DNA of 19,863 bases from Betaproteobacteria bacterium. Its GTDB lineage: Bacteria > Pseudomonadota > Gammaproteobacteria > Burkholderiales > Usitatibacteraceae. Shown here piece by piece: positions 1 to 8,786 of the stretch. The notes under the pieces were generated by a model. It searched no databases. It was not told the origin of the DNA and saw nothing but the letters and a program-made list of their open reading frames with translations. Made by a program: the position numbers and the translations under genes. The DNA lies in the NCBI GenBank assembly GCA_012274175.1, contig JAAOZZ010000104.1, positions 1-19,863 of the forward strand, in the 5' to 3' direction. The stretch's first letter is position 1. Each line of letters begins with the position of its first letter.

Positions 1-640
<640 letters not shown>

Positions 641-656
641 CGACAGGAGCCCCACG

Positions 657-2456
657 ATGGCCGAGTACGTCGCACCCATCAAGGACATGCAGTTCGTGCT
701 GAAGCACGTGGTCGGCCTCGACCAGGTCAACGGGCTTCCCGGATGGGAGGAAGTCACCGAGGACGTGGTGGACGCGATCCTCGAGGAAGCGGCCAAGGTC
801 GCCTCCGAAGTCCTGTCTCCCCTCAATGCCTCGGGCGATCGCAGCGGCGCCGTCTGCAAGGACGGAAGCGTCACCATGCCGGCGGGGTTCCGCGACGCGT
901 ACTGGCAATACGTGAAGGCAGGGTGGGGCAACATCCTCGCCCCGCAGCAGTTCGGCGGCCAGGGCCTGCCCCACCTCGTGGCCACGCCCGTGGAGGAGAT
1001 GTGGGGGGCGGCCAACCTCGCGTTCAAGCTCTGCCCGATGCTCACCCAGGGCGCCATCGAGGCCATCGACTCCGTGGCTTCCGAGGAGCTCAAGCGCCGC
1101 TTCCTGCCGAAGATGGTGTCGGGCGAATGGACCGGCACCATGAACCTCACGGAGCCCCAGGCCGGGAGCGACCTGTCGCTCGTGCGCACGAAGGCGGTGC
1201 CGGGCAAGGACGGCTCCTATCGCCTGTTCGGCCAGAAGATCTTCATCACCTACGGCGAGCACGACTACACCGACAACATCGTGCACATGGTGCTCGCGCG
1301 CGTGGAAGGCGCACCCGAGGGCGTCAAGGGCATCTCGCTCTTCGTGGTGCCCAAGGTCCTCGTGAACGCCGACGGCACTCCCGGAGCGCGCAACGACGTG
1401 AAGTGCGCCTCCATCGAGCACAAGCTGGGCATCCACGCGAGCCCGACCGCGGTCATGATCTACGGCGAGAAGGAAGGCGCCGTGGGGTACCTGGTGGGCG
1501 AGGCCAACCGCGGCCTCGAGTACATGTTCATCATGATGAACGCCGCGCGCCTGTCCGTGGGCCTCGAAGGCGTGGCGATCTCGGAGCGCGCCTACCAGCG
1601 GGCTCTTGCCTGGTCCCGGGAGCGGCTGCAGGGCAAGCCCGTCGGGGGAGCCGCGGGCGTGAAGACGGCACCCATCGTCCAGCATCCCGACGTGAAGCGC
1701 ATGCTGCTCACGATGAAATCCCTCACGGAGGCGATGCGCGCGCTCGCCTACTGGACCTCGGCGGTGCTCGACCGCTCGCACCACCACCCCGACGAGCAGG
1801 AGCGCCGCCGCAGCCAGGCCCTCGTGGACCTGCTCGTGCCCGTGGTGAAGGGATGGAGCACCGAGAACGGCGTGCAGATCGCCTCCCTGGGCATCCAGGT
1901 GCACGGCGGCATGGGATTCATCGAGGAGACGGGCGCGGCGCAGCACCTGCGGGATGCGCGCATCACGACGATCTACGAAGGCACCACGGGCATCCAGGCC
2001 AACGACCTCGTGGGCCGCAAGGTGGGCCGCGAGGCAGGGCGCACGGCCTACGCGGTCATCGCCGAGATGGAGGCGCTCGCCGCCCAGCTGCCGGACACGA
2101 AGAACATGCACCTCGCGACGATCGCCGATCGCTTCTCCTCGGCCGTGGCGCGTCTCAAGGAGACCACGCAATGGATCGTCGCGACCTACGGCGCGAATCC
2201 GGCTGCCGTGGCCTCGGCGTCGGTGTACTACCTCGAGCTGATGGGGATCACGTGCGGCGGCTGGATGATGGCGCGCTCGGCGCTCATCGCCGCGCGCCAG
2301 CTCGAATCGGGCGGGGGAGACGCGACATTCCTGCGCGGCAAGGTGCTCACGGCGCGCTTCTACGCCGACCACATCCTGCCCCGGGCGATGGGGCTCGCCA
2401 TGGTCGCCATGCGCGGGGCGGACAGCGTGCTCGCGGTGGAGGACGCGCTGCTCTAG
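657..2456 (+). CDS. Acyl-CoA dehydrogenase, long DmdC-like type with C-terminal extension
   Basis: FAD-dependent alpha,beta-dehydrogenation of an acyl-CoA, with electrons passed to ETF. At 599 residues it is about 200 longer than ordinary acyl-CoA dehydrogenases and matches the DmdC-like group (3-methylmercaptopropionyl-CoA dehydrogenase relatives). Visible parts: N-terminal helical domain (about 35-155), the middle-domain motif [13 protein letters not shown] (162-174), VHGGMGFIEETG (415-426) and IYEGTTGIQAND (439-450), where E441 sits at the catalytic-base position of the MCAD class. The extra C-terminal helical domain is about 470-599. The ATG at 657 is supported by AGGAG at 645-649, seven bases upstream. 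It lies 16 bases after the etfA stop, so the two are probably co-transcribed; etf genes next to such a dehydrogenase are common in Betaproteobacteria. The substrate cannot be read from the sequence; medium- or long-chain acyl-CoA or methylthiopropionyl-CoA are possible. Confidence 0.93.
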   Translation: MAEYVAPIKDMQFVLKHVVGLDQVNGLPGWEEVTEDVVDAILEEAAKVASEVLSPLNASGDRSGAVCKDGSVTMPAGFRDAYWQYVKAGWGNILAPQQFGGQGLPHLVATPVEEMWGAANLAFKLCPMLTQGAIEAIDSVASEELKRRFLPKMVSGEWTGTMNLTEPQAGSDLSLVRTKAVPGKDGSYRLFGQKIFITYGEHDYTDNIVHMVLARVEGAPEGVKGISLFVVPKVLVNADGTPGARNDVKCASIEHKLGIHASPTAVMIYGEKEGAVGYLVGEANRGLEYMFIMMNAARLSVGLEGVAISERAYQRALAWSRERLQGKPVGGAAGVKTAPIVQHPDVKRMLLTMKSLTEAMRALAYWTSAVLDRSHHHPDEQERRRSQALVDLLVPVVKGWSTENGVQIASLGIQVHGGMGFIEETGAAQHLRDARITTIYEGTTGIQANDLVGRKVGREAGRTAYAVIAEMEALAAQLPDTKNMHLATIADRFSSAVARLKETTQWIVATYGANPAAVASASVYYLELMGITCGGWMMARSALIAARQLESGGGDATFLRGKVLTARFYADHILPRAMGLAMVAMRGADSVLAVEDALL

Positions 2457-2465
2457 GGCGCTTGC

Positions 2466-3449
2466 CTAGGCGGGCAGGGCCGTGCCCGCGGGCTTGGGCT
2501 TGCGTTCCGGCAGGTCCAGCTCGCTTCGATAGCACACGTGGGACTGGCCGTCGCCGCGGGAGAACTCCTTGGCGGCGTACATCGCCGCGTCGGCATCGGC
2601 CATCACCCCGGTGGCGCCGCTGCCGAAGCGGTAGTCGGCCACGCCGCAGCTCACCCGCACGCGCAGCTCCAGTCCCGGCGAGATCTCGCACGGGCTCGTC
2701 TCGATCGCGTCCACGATGCGCCCCATGACCATCTTGAGCGCCCGGTTGCGATGCAGGCCCACCACGAACTCGTCGCCGCCCCAGCGCACGACCCAGTCGC
2801 CCCGGCGGGTGTTCAGCTGCAGCAGCGCCGCCAGGTGCGAGATGCACGCGTCTCCCGCGCTGTGGCCGAAGCGGTCGTTCAGGCCCTTGAAGTCGTTGAT
2901 GTCGAAGAAGGCGATCTGGAACGTCTGCAGGTCGCGTTCGGCCCGCGCCACTTCCTCGGCCAGGCGCTTCTCGCCGGCCCGGCGGTTGTAGATCCCGGTG
3001 AGCTCGTCGGTATCGGAGACGCGCTCCAGGCGGTTGATGGTCTCGTGCAGCTGGGTGAGCGTGTACTGGGTTCCCTCCATCAACCGCCCGGCGCGGTCGG
3101 GAAAGTCGATCGGCAAGTCGGGGACCTTGCGCCGGTCGATGTAGTCGCGCAGGGCTTCGGCGGTGAGGTCGATTGGGACGAGGAGCTCCTTCAGGATCCA
3201 GAGCGTGCCGAGGAAGCCCGTGAAGGAGGCGAGCACCAGGGCGGCCAGCACCGGGTACATCCTCTGCCAGTCGGCCCGTGCCACGAGGAGGTAGAGGATG
3301 AAGATCGCGAGCGGCACCAGCAGGCCCACGAAGGCGGCGAGGGCGAACTTGCCCGCGTAGCTCCCGCGCACCGGGGAGAAGCCCGAAAGCCGGCGGTACA
3401 TCGCCATCCGGGCGAGGACGGTCCGTCCCGGCGGGATCTTGCTCACCAT
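2466..3449 (-). CDS. Membrane-bound GGDEF diguanylate cyclase
   Basis: Predicted to make cyclic di-GMP from two GTP at the inner membrane. The 327-residue protein has a short basic N-terminus, two hydrophobic segments (about 35-57 and 66-88), a linker of about 55 residues that may be HAMP-like or coiled coil, then a GGDEF domain starting at DTDELTGIYNRR (146-157). The active-site motif is intact (RWGGDEFVV, GGDEF at 224-228). RRGD at 215-218 lies exactly five residues before it, matching the RxxD inhibitory site, so product feedback is expected. No periplasmic sensor domain of any size fits between the two membrane segments. It is convergent with the acyl-CoA dehydrogenase (9-base gap) and 61 bases downstream of the FAH-family gene. 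A TAGAAT hexamer on the minus strand (3483-3488) in that gap could be a -10 box, but no good -35 is seen. A link to amino acid catabolism is not evident. Confidence 0.94.
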   Translation of the reverse strand: MVSKIPPGRTVLARMAMYRRLSGFSPVRGSYAGKFALAAFVGLLVPLAIFILYLLVARADWQRMYPVLAALVLASFTGFLGTLWILKELLVPIDLTAEALRDYIDRRKVPDLPIDFPDRAGRLMEGTQYTLTQLHETINRLERVSDTDELTGIYNRRAGEKRLAEEVARAERDLQTFQIAFFDINDFKGLNDRFGHSAGDACISHLAALLQLNTRRGDWVVRWGGDEFVVGLHRNRALKMVMGRIVDAIETSPCEISPGLELRVRVSCGVADYRFGSGATGVMADADAAMYAAKEFSRGDGQSHVCYRSELDLPERKPKPAGTALPA

Positions 3450-3510
3450 GCGCTCACCCTGCGCTTGTTCGTCATTCGCGGCATTCTAGTCCGTGCGCCG
3501 CCCGCGCGCA

Positions 3511-4401
3511 TCACCCGATGGGATTGCGCATCACGCCGATGCCCTCGATCTCGGTTTCCAGCAGGTCGCCGGGCTTCATGAATTCGGGCGGCGTGCGGGC
3601 GAAGCCCACCCCCTCGGGGGTGCCCGTGGAGATCACATCCCCGGGCTCGAGGGTCATCCCCATGGACAGGTCGCCGATCAGCCGCGGCAGCTTGAAGTAG
3701 AGGAATTTCGTGTTCGATTCCTGCTTGGTGACGCCGTTCACGCGGCAGGCCACCCGCAGGTTATCCGGCGCGAGGGAATCGGCCGTCACGATCCACGGGC
3801 CCATGGGGCAGGTGCCGTCCAGGCTCTTGCCCTTGTGCCACTGGCCGCCGTGGCGGCGCTGCAGGTCGCGCCACGACACGTCGTTGATGACGGTGTAGCC
3901 GAAGACGTGGCGCATCGCGTCGGCCTCCGCAATGTCCTTGCCACCGGTGCCGATCACGACGCCCAGCTCCACTTCCCAGTCGAGGGACGTGGAGATCTTC
4001 CCGTCGAAAGGCACGGGGTCGTAGGGGCCCGTGACCGCCGTCACGGCCTTGCTGAAGAAGACCGGCCACTTCGGCAGTTCCCGGTTGTCCTGGAGCTTCT
4101 TCGCACCCTCCTCGAAATGCTCGAGGTAGTTCCACCCCACGCAGAAGACGTTCTTCGCCGGGCGCGGGATCGGCGCGTGCAATTTCACGTCGGCAAGCGC
4201 CAGGGACGCCACGGGCGGCTTCCCGGCGAGCTCCCGCAGCCGCGCGAGCAGGGGCGCGCCCGCGCGGATGATGCCGAGCATCGTGGCGGTGTCGGCATCG
4301 GCCCCGAGGGCGGCGGGAATATCCACGATGCGCCTGTCGTCGACGACGAGTCCCGGGCGTGGTTCACCCGAGGGCAGGGGGGAGAAGGTGGCGAGTTTCA
4401 T
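3511..4401 (-). CDS. Fumarylacetoacetate hydrolase (FAH) family protein
   Basis: FAH-fold, divalent-metal-dependent hydrolase, decarboxylase or hydratase acting on a 2-oxo or acylpyruvate-type acid; the exact substrate cannot be assigned. The 296-residue protein has a short N-terminal domain (1-80) and a catalytic domain (about 82-296). Likely metal ligands are E143 and E145 in DWEVELGVVIG and D174 in TVINDVSWRD. Other family signatures are FFSKAVTAVTGP (115-126), PMGPWIVTAD (199-208) and STGTPEGVG near the C-terminus. An ATG 23 codons further upstream is open but lies inside the preceding gene; the ATG at 4401 gives the family-typical MKLATF start and has AAGGAA just before it. It begins 10 bases after the stop of the hydroxyisobutyryl-CoA hydrolase gene and so looks like the last gene of the mms operon. 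FAH proteins are not a standard valine-pathway step. Fumarylpyruvate hydrolase or 2-keto-4-pentenoate hydratase-like activities are alternatives. Confidence 0.93.
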   Translation of the reverse strand: MKLATFSPLPSGEPRPGLVVDDRRIVDIPAALGADADTATMLGIIRAGAPLLARLRELAGKPPVASLALADVKLHAPIPRPAKNVFCVGWNYLEHFEEGAKKLQDNRELPKWPVFFSKAVTAVTGPYDPVPFDGKISTSLDWEVELGVVIGTGGKDIAEADAMRHVFGYTVINDVSWRDLQRRHGGQWHKGKSLDGTCPMGPWIVTADSLAPDNLRVACRVNGVTKQESNTKFLYFKLPRLIGDLSMGMTLEPGDVISTGTPEGVGFARTPPEFMKPGDLLETEIEGIGVMRNPIG

Positions 4402-4404
4402 GAT

Positions 4405-4410
4405 TTCCTT
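4405..4410 (-). promoter_or_regulatory. Ribosome binding site setting the FAH-family start
   Basis: The minus strand reads AAGGAA followed by ATC and the ATG at 4401. It occupies the 10-base gap after the upstream stop codon and favours this start over the in-frame ATG at 4470. The spacing is a little short. Confidence 0.5.
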
Positions 4411-4411
4411 T

Positions 4412-5419
4412 TCATGACAGGAAGGCGAGGGGATGCTCGGCGGGAGCCCAGCGCGGAGCGAAGAAGGCATCCACCGAAGAGCGTTCGACGTCGCTCAACC
4501 GCGCGGGATGCCAGTGCGGGCTCATGTCCTTCTCCACGATGAGCGCGCGGATGCCTTCGACGAAGTCGCCCTGCTCGAAGCAGCCGTGGATCAGGTTCAG
4601 CTCCATGCGGAAGCAATCGGCGAGGCAGAGCGTGGCACCGCGTTTCAACTGCTCGAGGGTCACGGCGAGCATGGTGGGCGAGCGCTTGTCGAGGAGGGCG
4701 CGGGTCGTGCGTGCCCATTCGCGGAATTGCGGGAGCTCCTCGGACTCGAGGGAAGCGGCGATCGCCGGCACGGAATCGTGGGCGAAATGCCGGTCGATGG
4801 CGGGGCGCAGCGCTTCCAGCGCGCCGGCGGCCTGCGGCGTGGCTCCCACGTAGAGGTCGGCGAGCCCACAGTAGATCGCATCGGCCGCGTCGATCGTGGG
4901 ACCGACGAGGCCCAGGTAGGCGCCGAGGCGCCCCGGAAGGCGCGAGAGGAAGTAGCTTCCGCCCACGTCGGGAAAGAGGCCGATCGCGGTCTCGGGCATC
5001 GCCATCTTCGTGCGCGAGCCGGCGATGCGCAGGCCCGCGCCCTGGGCGAGCCCCATGCCGCCGCCCATCACGATGCCGTCGACCACCGCGACGACGGGCT
5101 TGGGATAGGTGTGGATGCGATAGTCGAGCGCGTATTCCGCCTCGAAGAATGCGTGGTGCTCCTGCGTGCCCGCGACGAAGCTCGCGTGCAGGGCGCGGAT
5201 GTCGCCCCCGGCACAGAAGGCCTTCTCGCCCGCGCCCCGCAGGACGACGGTGCCGATGCGGTCGTCGCGCTCCCAGGCGTGGAGCCACGCCGCGAGACCT
5301 TCGAGCATGCCCATCGACAGGGCGTTCAACGACGACGGACGGTTGAGGGTGACCGTCGCCACCTTGCCGCGGACGTGGGCGAGGAGCTCGCCGCCCGCCG
5401 CGGTCAGTCGTTCTTCCAT
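4412..5419 (-). CDS. 3-hydroxyisobutyryl-CoA hydrolase (HIBCH-type, crotonase fold)
   Basis: Hydrolyses 3-hydroxyisobutyryl-CoA to free 3-hydroxyisobutyrate and CoA, the valine-pathway step that releases the acid used by MmsB. The 335-residue protein has the crotonase fold: LNRPSSLNALS (25-35), oxyanion-hole motif FCAGGDIRAL (68-77), GIVMGGGMGLAQG (115-127) and the HIBCH signature MPETAIGLFPDVGGSYFLSRL, with E143 and D151 as probable catalytic residues. The long C-terminal half (SPTMLAVTLEQLKRG, MELNLIHGC) is also HIBCH-specific and separates it from ordinary enoyl-CoA hydratases. The chosen ATG overlaps the end of the preceding hydratase gene by 16 bases. The frame is open further upstream only as a shadow inside that gene, and MEERLTAAGGELLAHV is a sensible N-terminus. 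The Shine-Dalgarno is weak, so coupling to the upstream gene is likely. Confidence 0.93.
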   Translation of the reverse strand: MEERLTAAGGELLAHVRGKVATVTLNRPSSLNALSMGMLEGLAAWLHAWERDDRIGTVVLRGAGEKAFCAGGDIRALHASFVAGTQEHHAFFEAEYALDYRIHTYPKPVVAVVDGIVMGGGMGLAQGAGLRIAGSRTKMAMPETAIGLFPDVGGSYFLSRLPGRLGAYLGLVGPTIDAADAIYCGLADLYVGATPQAAGALEALRPAIDRHFAHDSVPAIAASLESEELPQFREWARTTRALLDKRSPTMLAVTLEQLKRGATLCLADCFRMELNLIHGCFEQGDFVEGIRALIVEKDMSPHWHPARLSDVERSSVDAFFAPRWAPAEHPLAFLS

Positions 5420-6171
5420 TCGGGCTTGCGCTTCTCGAGGAACGCCTGGACGCCCTCGGCCTGGTCGCCGTGGTCGAAGAGATCGATGAAGCGCTCGCGC
5501 TCGAGGGCGAGTCCGGCGCGCAGCGGAATGCCGTTGCGCGCGTTGTGGATGAGCGACTTGCAGTACTCGAGGGCGCGCGGCGAAAGCGTCGCCACGCGCT
5601 CGGCCATCGCGGCCGCGGCGCCGGGCGCCTTCCCCTTGTCCACCACTTCCTGCACGAGCCCGATGCGCAGCGCCGTGGCCGCGTCCACGCGCTCGTTGGC
5701 GAGGATCATGCGCTTGGCCCAGCCTTCCCCCACGAGCCACGGCAGCACCTGGGTGCCGCAGCCGGCGGGCAGCAGGCCCACCGCGGGCTCCGGCAGCGCC
5801 ATCTGCGCGTGGGCTTCCGCGATGCGCAGGTCGCAGGCGAGGGCGCACTCGAGGCCGCCGCCCATGGCGTAGCCGTTGATCGCCGCGATCGTGACGAAGC
5901 GCGCGTTCATCAGCGCGTCGAACGCGGCGCCGAAGCGGGCGATGAAATGGCGCGCGAACGCCTTGTCGCCCTGGAAGCTCTTCAGGTCCGCGCCCGCGGA
6001 GAAGAACTTCTCTCCCGTCCCGGTGAGCACCGCCGCGTACACGCCGCGGTCGCCGTCGAGTGTTGCGAGCAGGGCCTCGAGCTCCCCCAGGCCCTCCGGC
6101 GTCCAGGTGTTCGCCGGCGGGTTGTCGATGGTGATGAAAGCGGTATGGCCTTGCCGGCGGTGGTGGATCAT
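5404..6171 (-). CDS. Enoyl-CoA hydratase, probable methacrylyl-CoA hydratase
   Basis: Adds water to an enoyl-CoA; from its place between mmsB and the HIBCH gene, the likely substrate is methacrylyl-CoA, giving 3-hydroxyisobutyryl-CoA. The 255-residue protein is normal length for a crotonase. Motifs: ITIDNPPANTW (13-23), FFSAGADLKSF (56-66, oxyanion hole), GYAMGGGLECALACDLRIAEA (100-120), with E108 at the first catalytic Glu position, and MALPEPAVGLLPAGCGTQVLP, with E128 at the second. AGCGTQ replaces the more usual AGGGTQ, a minor change. The ATG shares an ATGA overlap with the mmsB stop (6168-6171), which fixes the start. The C-terminus (FLEKRKPEWKND) is typical of enoyl-CoA hydratases. The substrate is inferred from context only. 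Confidence 0.93.
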   Translation of the reverse strand: MIHHRRQGHTAFITIDNPPANTWTPEGLGELEALLATLDGDRGVYAAVLTGTGEKFFSAGADLKSFQGDKAFARHFIARFGAAFDALMNARFVTIAAINGYAMGGGLECALACDLRIAEAHAQMALPEPAVGLLPAGCGTQVLPWLVGEGWAKRMILANERVDAATALRIGLVQEVVDKGKAPGAAAAMAERVATLSPRALEYCKSLIHNARNGIPLRAGLALERERFIDLFDHGDQAEGVQAFLEKRKPEWKND

Positions 6172-7052
6172 GCCTTCATGTACTGCAGGATCACGCTGGA
6201 GAAGTCCTTGCCGCCGTGGCCGTCCACCGAATGCTTCTGGTAGATCTGCTGCGCGAGGGCGCCCAGCAGCACGGGCTGCCGCGCCGACTTGGCGGCGTCG
6301 GTGACGAGGGTGAGGTCCTTCAGCATCAGGTCGGCGCCGAAGCCTCCCGCGTAGTCGCGCGACGCGGGCACGTTCTCGAGCACGCCGGGGAAGGGATTGT
6401 AGGTGTCGGAGCTCCAGCAGCGGCCGCTCGAGGTGTTCACGATGGAGGCGAAGACCTTCGGATCCATGCCGAGCTGGGCGGCGAGGGTCATGCCTTCGGC
6501 GGTGGCGATCATCTCGATGGCGAGCATCATGTTGTTGCAGATCTTGGCCACCTGCCCGTTGCCCGAGCCTCCGCAATGCACGACGTTCTTGCCCATGCAT
6601 TGGAGCACCGCCTTCGAACGCTCGAAGTCCGGAACGTCCCCGCCGACCATGAAAGTGAGGGTGGCGGCTTCCGCGCCGGCCACGCCGCCGGAGACCGGCG
6701 CGTCGATCATCGGGCAGCCCTTGGCCTTCGCATCCATCGCAACTTCCCGCGCCGTGAGGGGATCGATCGTGGAGCAGTCGACGATCGGCGTGCCCGGGGC
6801 GATGGCCGCGAGCACCCCATACTCGCCCAGGTAGACCGAGCGCACGTGGGGCGAGGAGGGCAGCATCGTCACCACCATCTCCACGCCGCGCGCGCAATCG
6901 ACGGCGGAGGTGGCGACCTCGCAGCCCTGCTCGGCCAACTTCCTCGCAAGCTCCGGCACCACGTCGTAGACCTTCAATGCGTGGCCGTGCTTCGCGAGGT
7001 TGCGGGCCATGGGATTACCCATGTGCCCGAGTCCGATGAAACCTATTTTCAT
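6168..7052 (-). CDS. mmsB: 3-hydroxyisobutyrate dehydrogenase
   Basis: NAD-dependent oxidation of 3-hydroxyisobutyrate to methylmalonate semialdehyde in valine breakdown. The 294-residue protein is full length. The Rossmann glycine motif is at the N-terminus (GFIGLGHMGNPMA, glycines 7, 9 and 12). The substrate-binding signature DAPVSGGVAGA is at 117-127, and the catalytic lysine is K170 in GGSGNGQVAKICNN. The C-terminal stretch GFGADLMLKDLTLVTDAA (with KDL) is typical of the beta-hydroxyacid dehydrogenase family. The ATG lies five bases after the mmsA stop, and the MKIGFIGLG start is characteristic. Its stop overlaps the hydratase start. The mmsA-mmsB adjacency strongly favours MmsB over tartronate semialdehyde reductase or other family members. 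Confidence 0.96.
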   Translation of the reverse strand: MKIGFIGLGHMGNPMARNLAKHGHALKVYDVVPELARKLAEQGCEVATSAVDCARGVEMVVTMLPSSPHVRSVYLGEYGVLAAIAPGTPIVDCSTIDPLTAREVAMDAKAKGCPMIDAPVSGGVAGAEAATLTFMVGGDVPDFERSKAVLQCMGKNVVHCGGSGNGQVAKICNNMMLAIEMIATAEGMTLAAQLGMDPKVFASIVNTSSGRCWSSDTYNPFPGVLENVPASRDYAGGFGADLMLKDLTLVTDAAKSARQPVLLGALAQQIYQKHSVDGHGGKDFSSVILQYMKA

Positions 7053-7057
7053 GGGCT

Positions 7058-8584
7058 TCACTTGAGACTGATCGTCGTGTGGATGCCGGGGCTGGTCGTC
7101 GCGTCGTCGAACCAGCGCGCGGTGACCGTCTTCACCTGGGTGTAGAACTGGACCACCTGCTTGCCGTAGGGGCCCAGGTCCCCCAGCTTCGAGCCGCGGG
7201 AGCCGGTGAAGCTGAAGTAGGGCACCGGCACCGGGATCGGGACGTTGATGCCCACCTGTCCCACGTCCACCTCGTTCTGGAACTTGCGCGCCGCCGCACC
7301 CGACTGGGTGAAGATCCCCGTGCCGTTGCCGTACGGGTTCGCGTTGATGAGCTCGATCGCCTCGTCCAGGGTATCCACGCTCACGATCACCAGCACCGGG
7401 CCGAAGATCTCGGTGGTGTAGACCTTGTGGTGCGGCTTCACGCCCGAGAAGATGGTGGGCGCCATGAAATTGCCATTCTCGTAGCCGGGGACCTTCGGGT
7501 GGCGGCCGTCGAGCTCGAGCCGGGCACCTTCCTTCACACCCTGCTCGATCAGGCCCTCGATCCGCTCCTTCGCCTGCTTCGAGATGAGCGGACCCAGGTC
7601 CGCGCCCTTCTCGGTGCCGGCGTTCAGCTTGAGCGTCTTCGCCTTGGCCACGATGTCCGGGATCCACTGGTTGGCTTCCCCCACCATCACCGCGACCGAG
7701 GTCGCCATGCAGCGCTGGCCCGCGGCGCCGAATCCCGCGCCCACCAGGGCGTTCAGGGATTGCTCCTTGTTCGCATCGGGCATGATCACCGCGTGGTTCT
7801 TGGCGCCCATCATGCATTGCGCCCGCTTGCCGTGGTGGCTCGAGAGCTTGTAGACGTGATCGCCCACGTGGCACGAGCCCACGAAGGAAACCGCCTTCAC
7901 TTCCGGATGCACGCAGAGGGCATCCACGGATTCCTTGCCGCCGTGCACCACGTTGAGCACGCCCGCCGGCACGCCGGCCTCGATCGCGAGCTCCGCCAGC
8001 AGCATCGGCGTCATCGGGTCCTGCTCCGAGGGCTTGAGCACGAAGGTGTTGCCGCACACGATCGCCATGGGGAACATCCACAAGGGGATCATCGCGGGAA
8101 AGTTGAACGGCGTGATGCCCACGCACACGCCGATGGGCTGGCGGATGAAGTAGGTGTCGACCCCGCCCGCGACGTTCTCGGCGATCTCGCCCAGGGTGAG
8201 CGTGCCGATGGAGCACGCGTGCTCGACCACCTCGAGCCCGCGGAAGACGTCGCCCTCGGCATCGGGGAGCGTCTTGCCCTGCTCGCGGGTGAGCGCGGCG
8301 GCGAGCTTCTTCATGTCGCGCCGGATCAGTTCCTGGAGCTTCAGCATGACCCGCGCGCGCGCCGCGATCGGCACGTTGCGCCACGTCTTGAACGCCGCCG
8401 CCGCGGACTGGACCGCCTGGTCCACCTCGTCGGCGCCGCACATCGGCACCCGCGCCAGGACTTCCTGGGTCGCCGGATTCACCACGTCGCGCCACTCGCG
8501 GGCCTTCGATTCGACGAACTGGCCGTCGATGAGCAGCTTGACCGTCGGAACGGCGCTGGATTTCGGTTGGGGATTTGCTGCCAT
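7058..8584 (-). CDS. mmsA: Methylmalonate-semialdehyde dehydrogenase (CoA-acylating)
   Basis: Oxidatively decarboxylates methylmalonate semialdehyde to propionyl-CoA, using NAD and CoA, the last valine-pathway step here. The 508-residue aldehyde dehydrogenase has [16 protein letters not shown] (157-172), [12 protein letters not shown] (234-245) and the active-site cysteine C292 in [11 protein letters not shown]. In [14 protein letters not shown] (258-271) an Asn stands where ordinary aldehyde dehydrogenases carry the general-base Glu (GGK context), a feature of CoA-acylating MMSDHs. [25 protein letters not shown] near the end also matches the family in places. The start has GAGGAG (8592-8597) seven bases upstream. 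It is first in the operon, reading away from the divergent promoter region. The N-terminal dozen residues ([12 protein letters not shown]) are loosely conserved, so a slightly later start is possible. Confidence 0.96.
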   Translation of the reverse strand: MAANPQPKSSAVPTVKLLIDGQFVESKAREWRDVVNPATQEVLARVPMCGADEVDQAVQSAAAAFKTWRNVPIAARARVMLKLQELIRRDMKKLAAALTREQGKTLPDAEGDVFRGLEVVEHACSIGTLTLGEIAENVAGGVDTYFIRQPIGVCVGITPFNFPAMIPLWMFPMAIVCGNTFVLKPSEQDPMTPMLLAELAIEAGVPAGVLNVVHGGKESVDALCVHPEVKAVSFVGSCHVGDHVYKLSSHHGKRAQCMMGAKNHAVIMPDANKEQSLNALVGAGFGAAGQRCMATSVAVMVGEANQWIPDIVAKAKTLKLNAGTEKGADLGPLISKQAKERIEGLIEQGVKEGARLELDGRHPKVPGYENGNFMAPTIFSGVKPHHKVYTTEIFGPVLVIVSVDTLDEAIELINANPYGNGTGIFTQSGAAARKFQNEVDVGQVGINVPIPVPVPYFSFTGSRGSKLGDLGPYGKQVVQFYTQVKTVTARWFDDATTSPGIHTTISLK

Positions 8585-8786
8585 GGTGTTTCTCCTCGAA
8601 TCTTCTGGTTGGGCCTTGAATCTGCTGCGTTTGAACAGCCCCGGTCGGCCGTCGATCGGCGCGGCGTGTTTCTATCTCGAAATCGCCCCGCTCGGCTGTT
8701 GAGCGGCGCGAAGCGTCCGCTCCAACAGTCTTTAGCACCCCGATCAAATTATAATCGCTCGCTCGATCCCACGTAGGAATGACTCC
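8585..8786. promoter_or_regulatory. Divergent intergenic region between mmsA and the MmgE/PrpD gene
   Basis: This 202-base stretch has no credible gene and is the largest gap in the window. It must contain the promoter for mmsA (leftward) and probably that for the MmgE/PrpD gene (rightward). It holds the AT-rich ATTATAAT at 8748-8755, a potential hairpin CCGCTC-7 bases-GAGCGG at 8688-8706, and a 7-base inverted pair AACAGCC (8634-8640) / GGCTGTT (8694-8700). The last two could be operator half-sites, but no known regulator motif was recognised and no regulator gene is adjacent. Confidence 0.55.
8748..8755. promoter_or_regulatory. Symmetric -10 element (ATTATAAT), candidate bidirectional promoter core
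   Basis: ATTATAAT is its own reverse complement, so TATAAT can be read rightward (8750-8755) and leftward (8748-8753). A rightward start near 8762 would give a short leader of about 25 bases to the ATG at 8787. A leftward start would give a leader of about 155 bases to mmsA. No convincing -35 was found at 16-18 bases on either side. Confidence 0.42.

Noticed and set aside
3483..3488. TAGAAT as a -10 box for the diguanylate cyclase gene
   Set aside because: The position is plausible, but no acceptable -35 exists and a single hexamer in a 61-base gap is weak evidence, so it is mentioned only in the gene entry.
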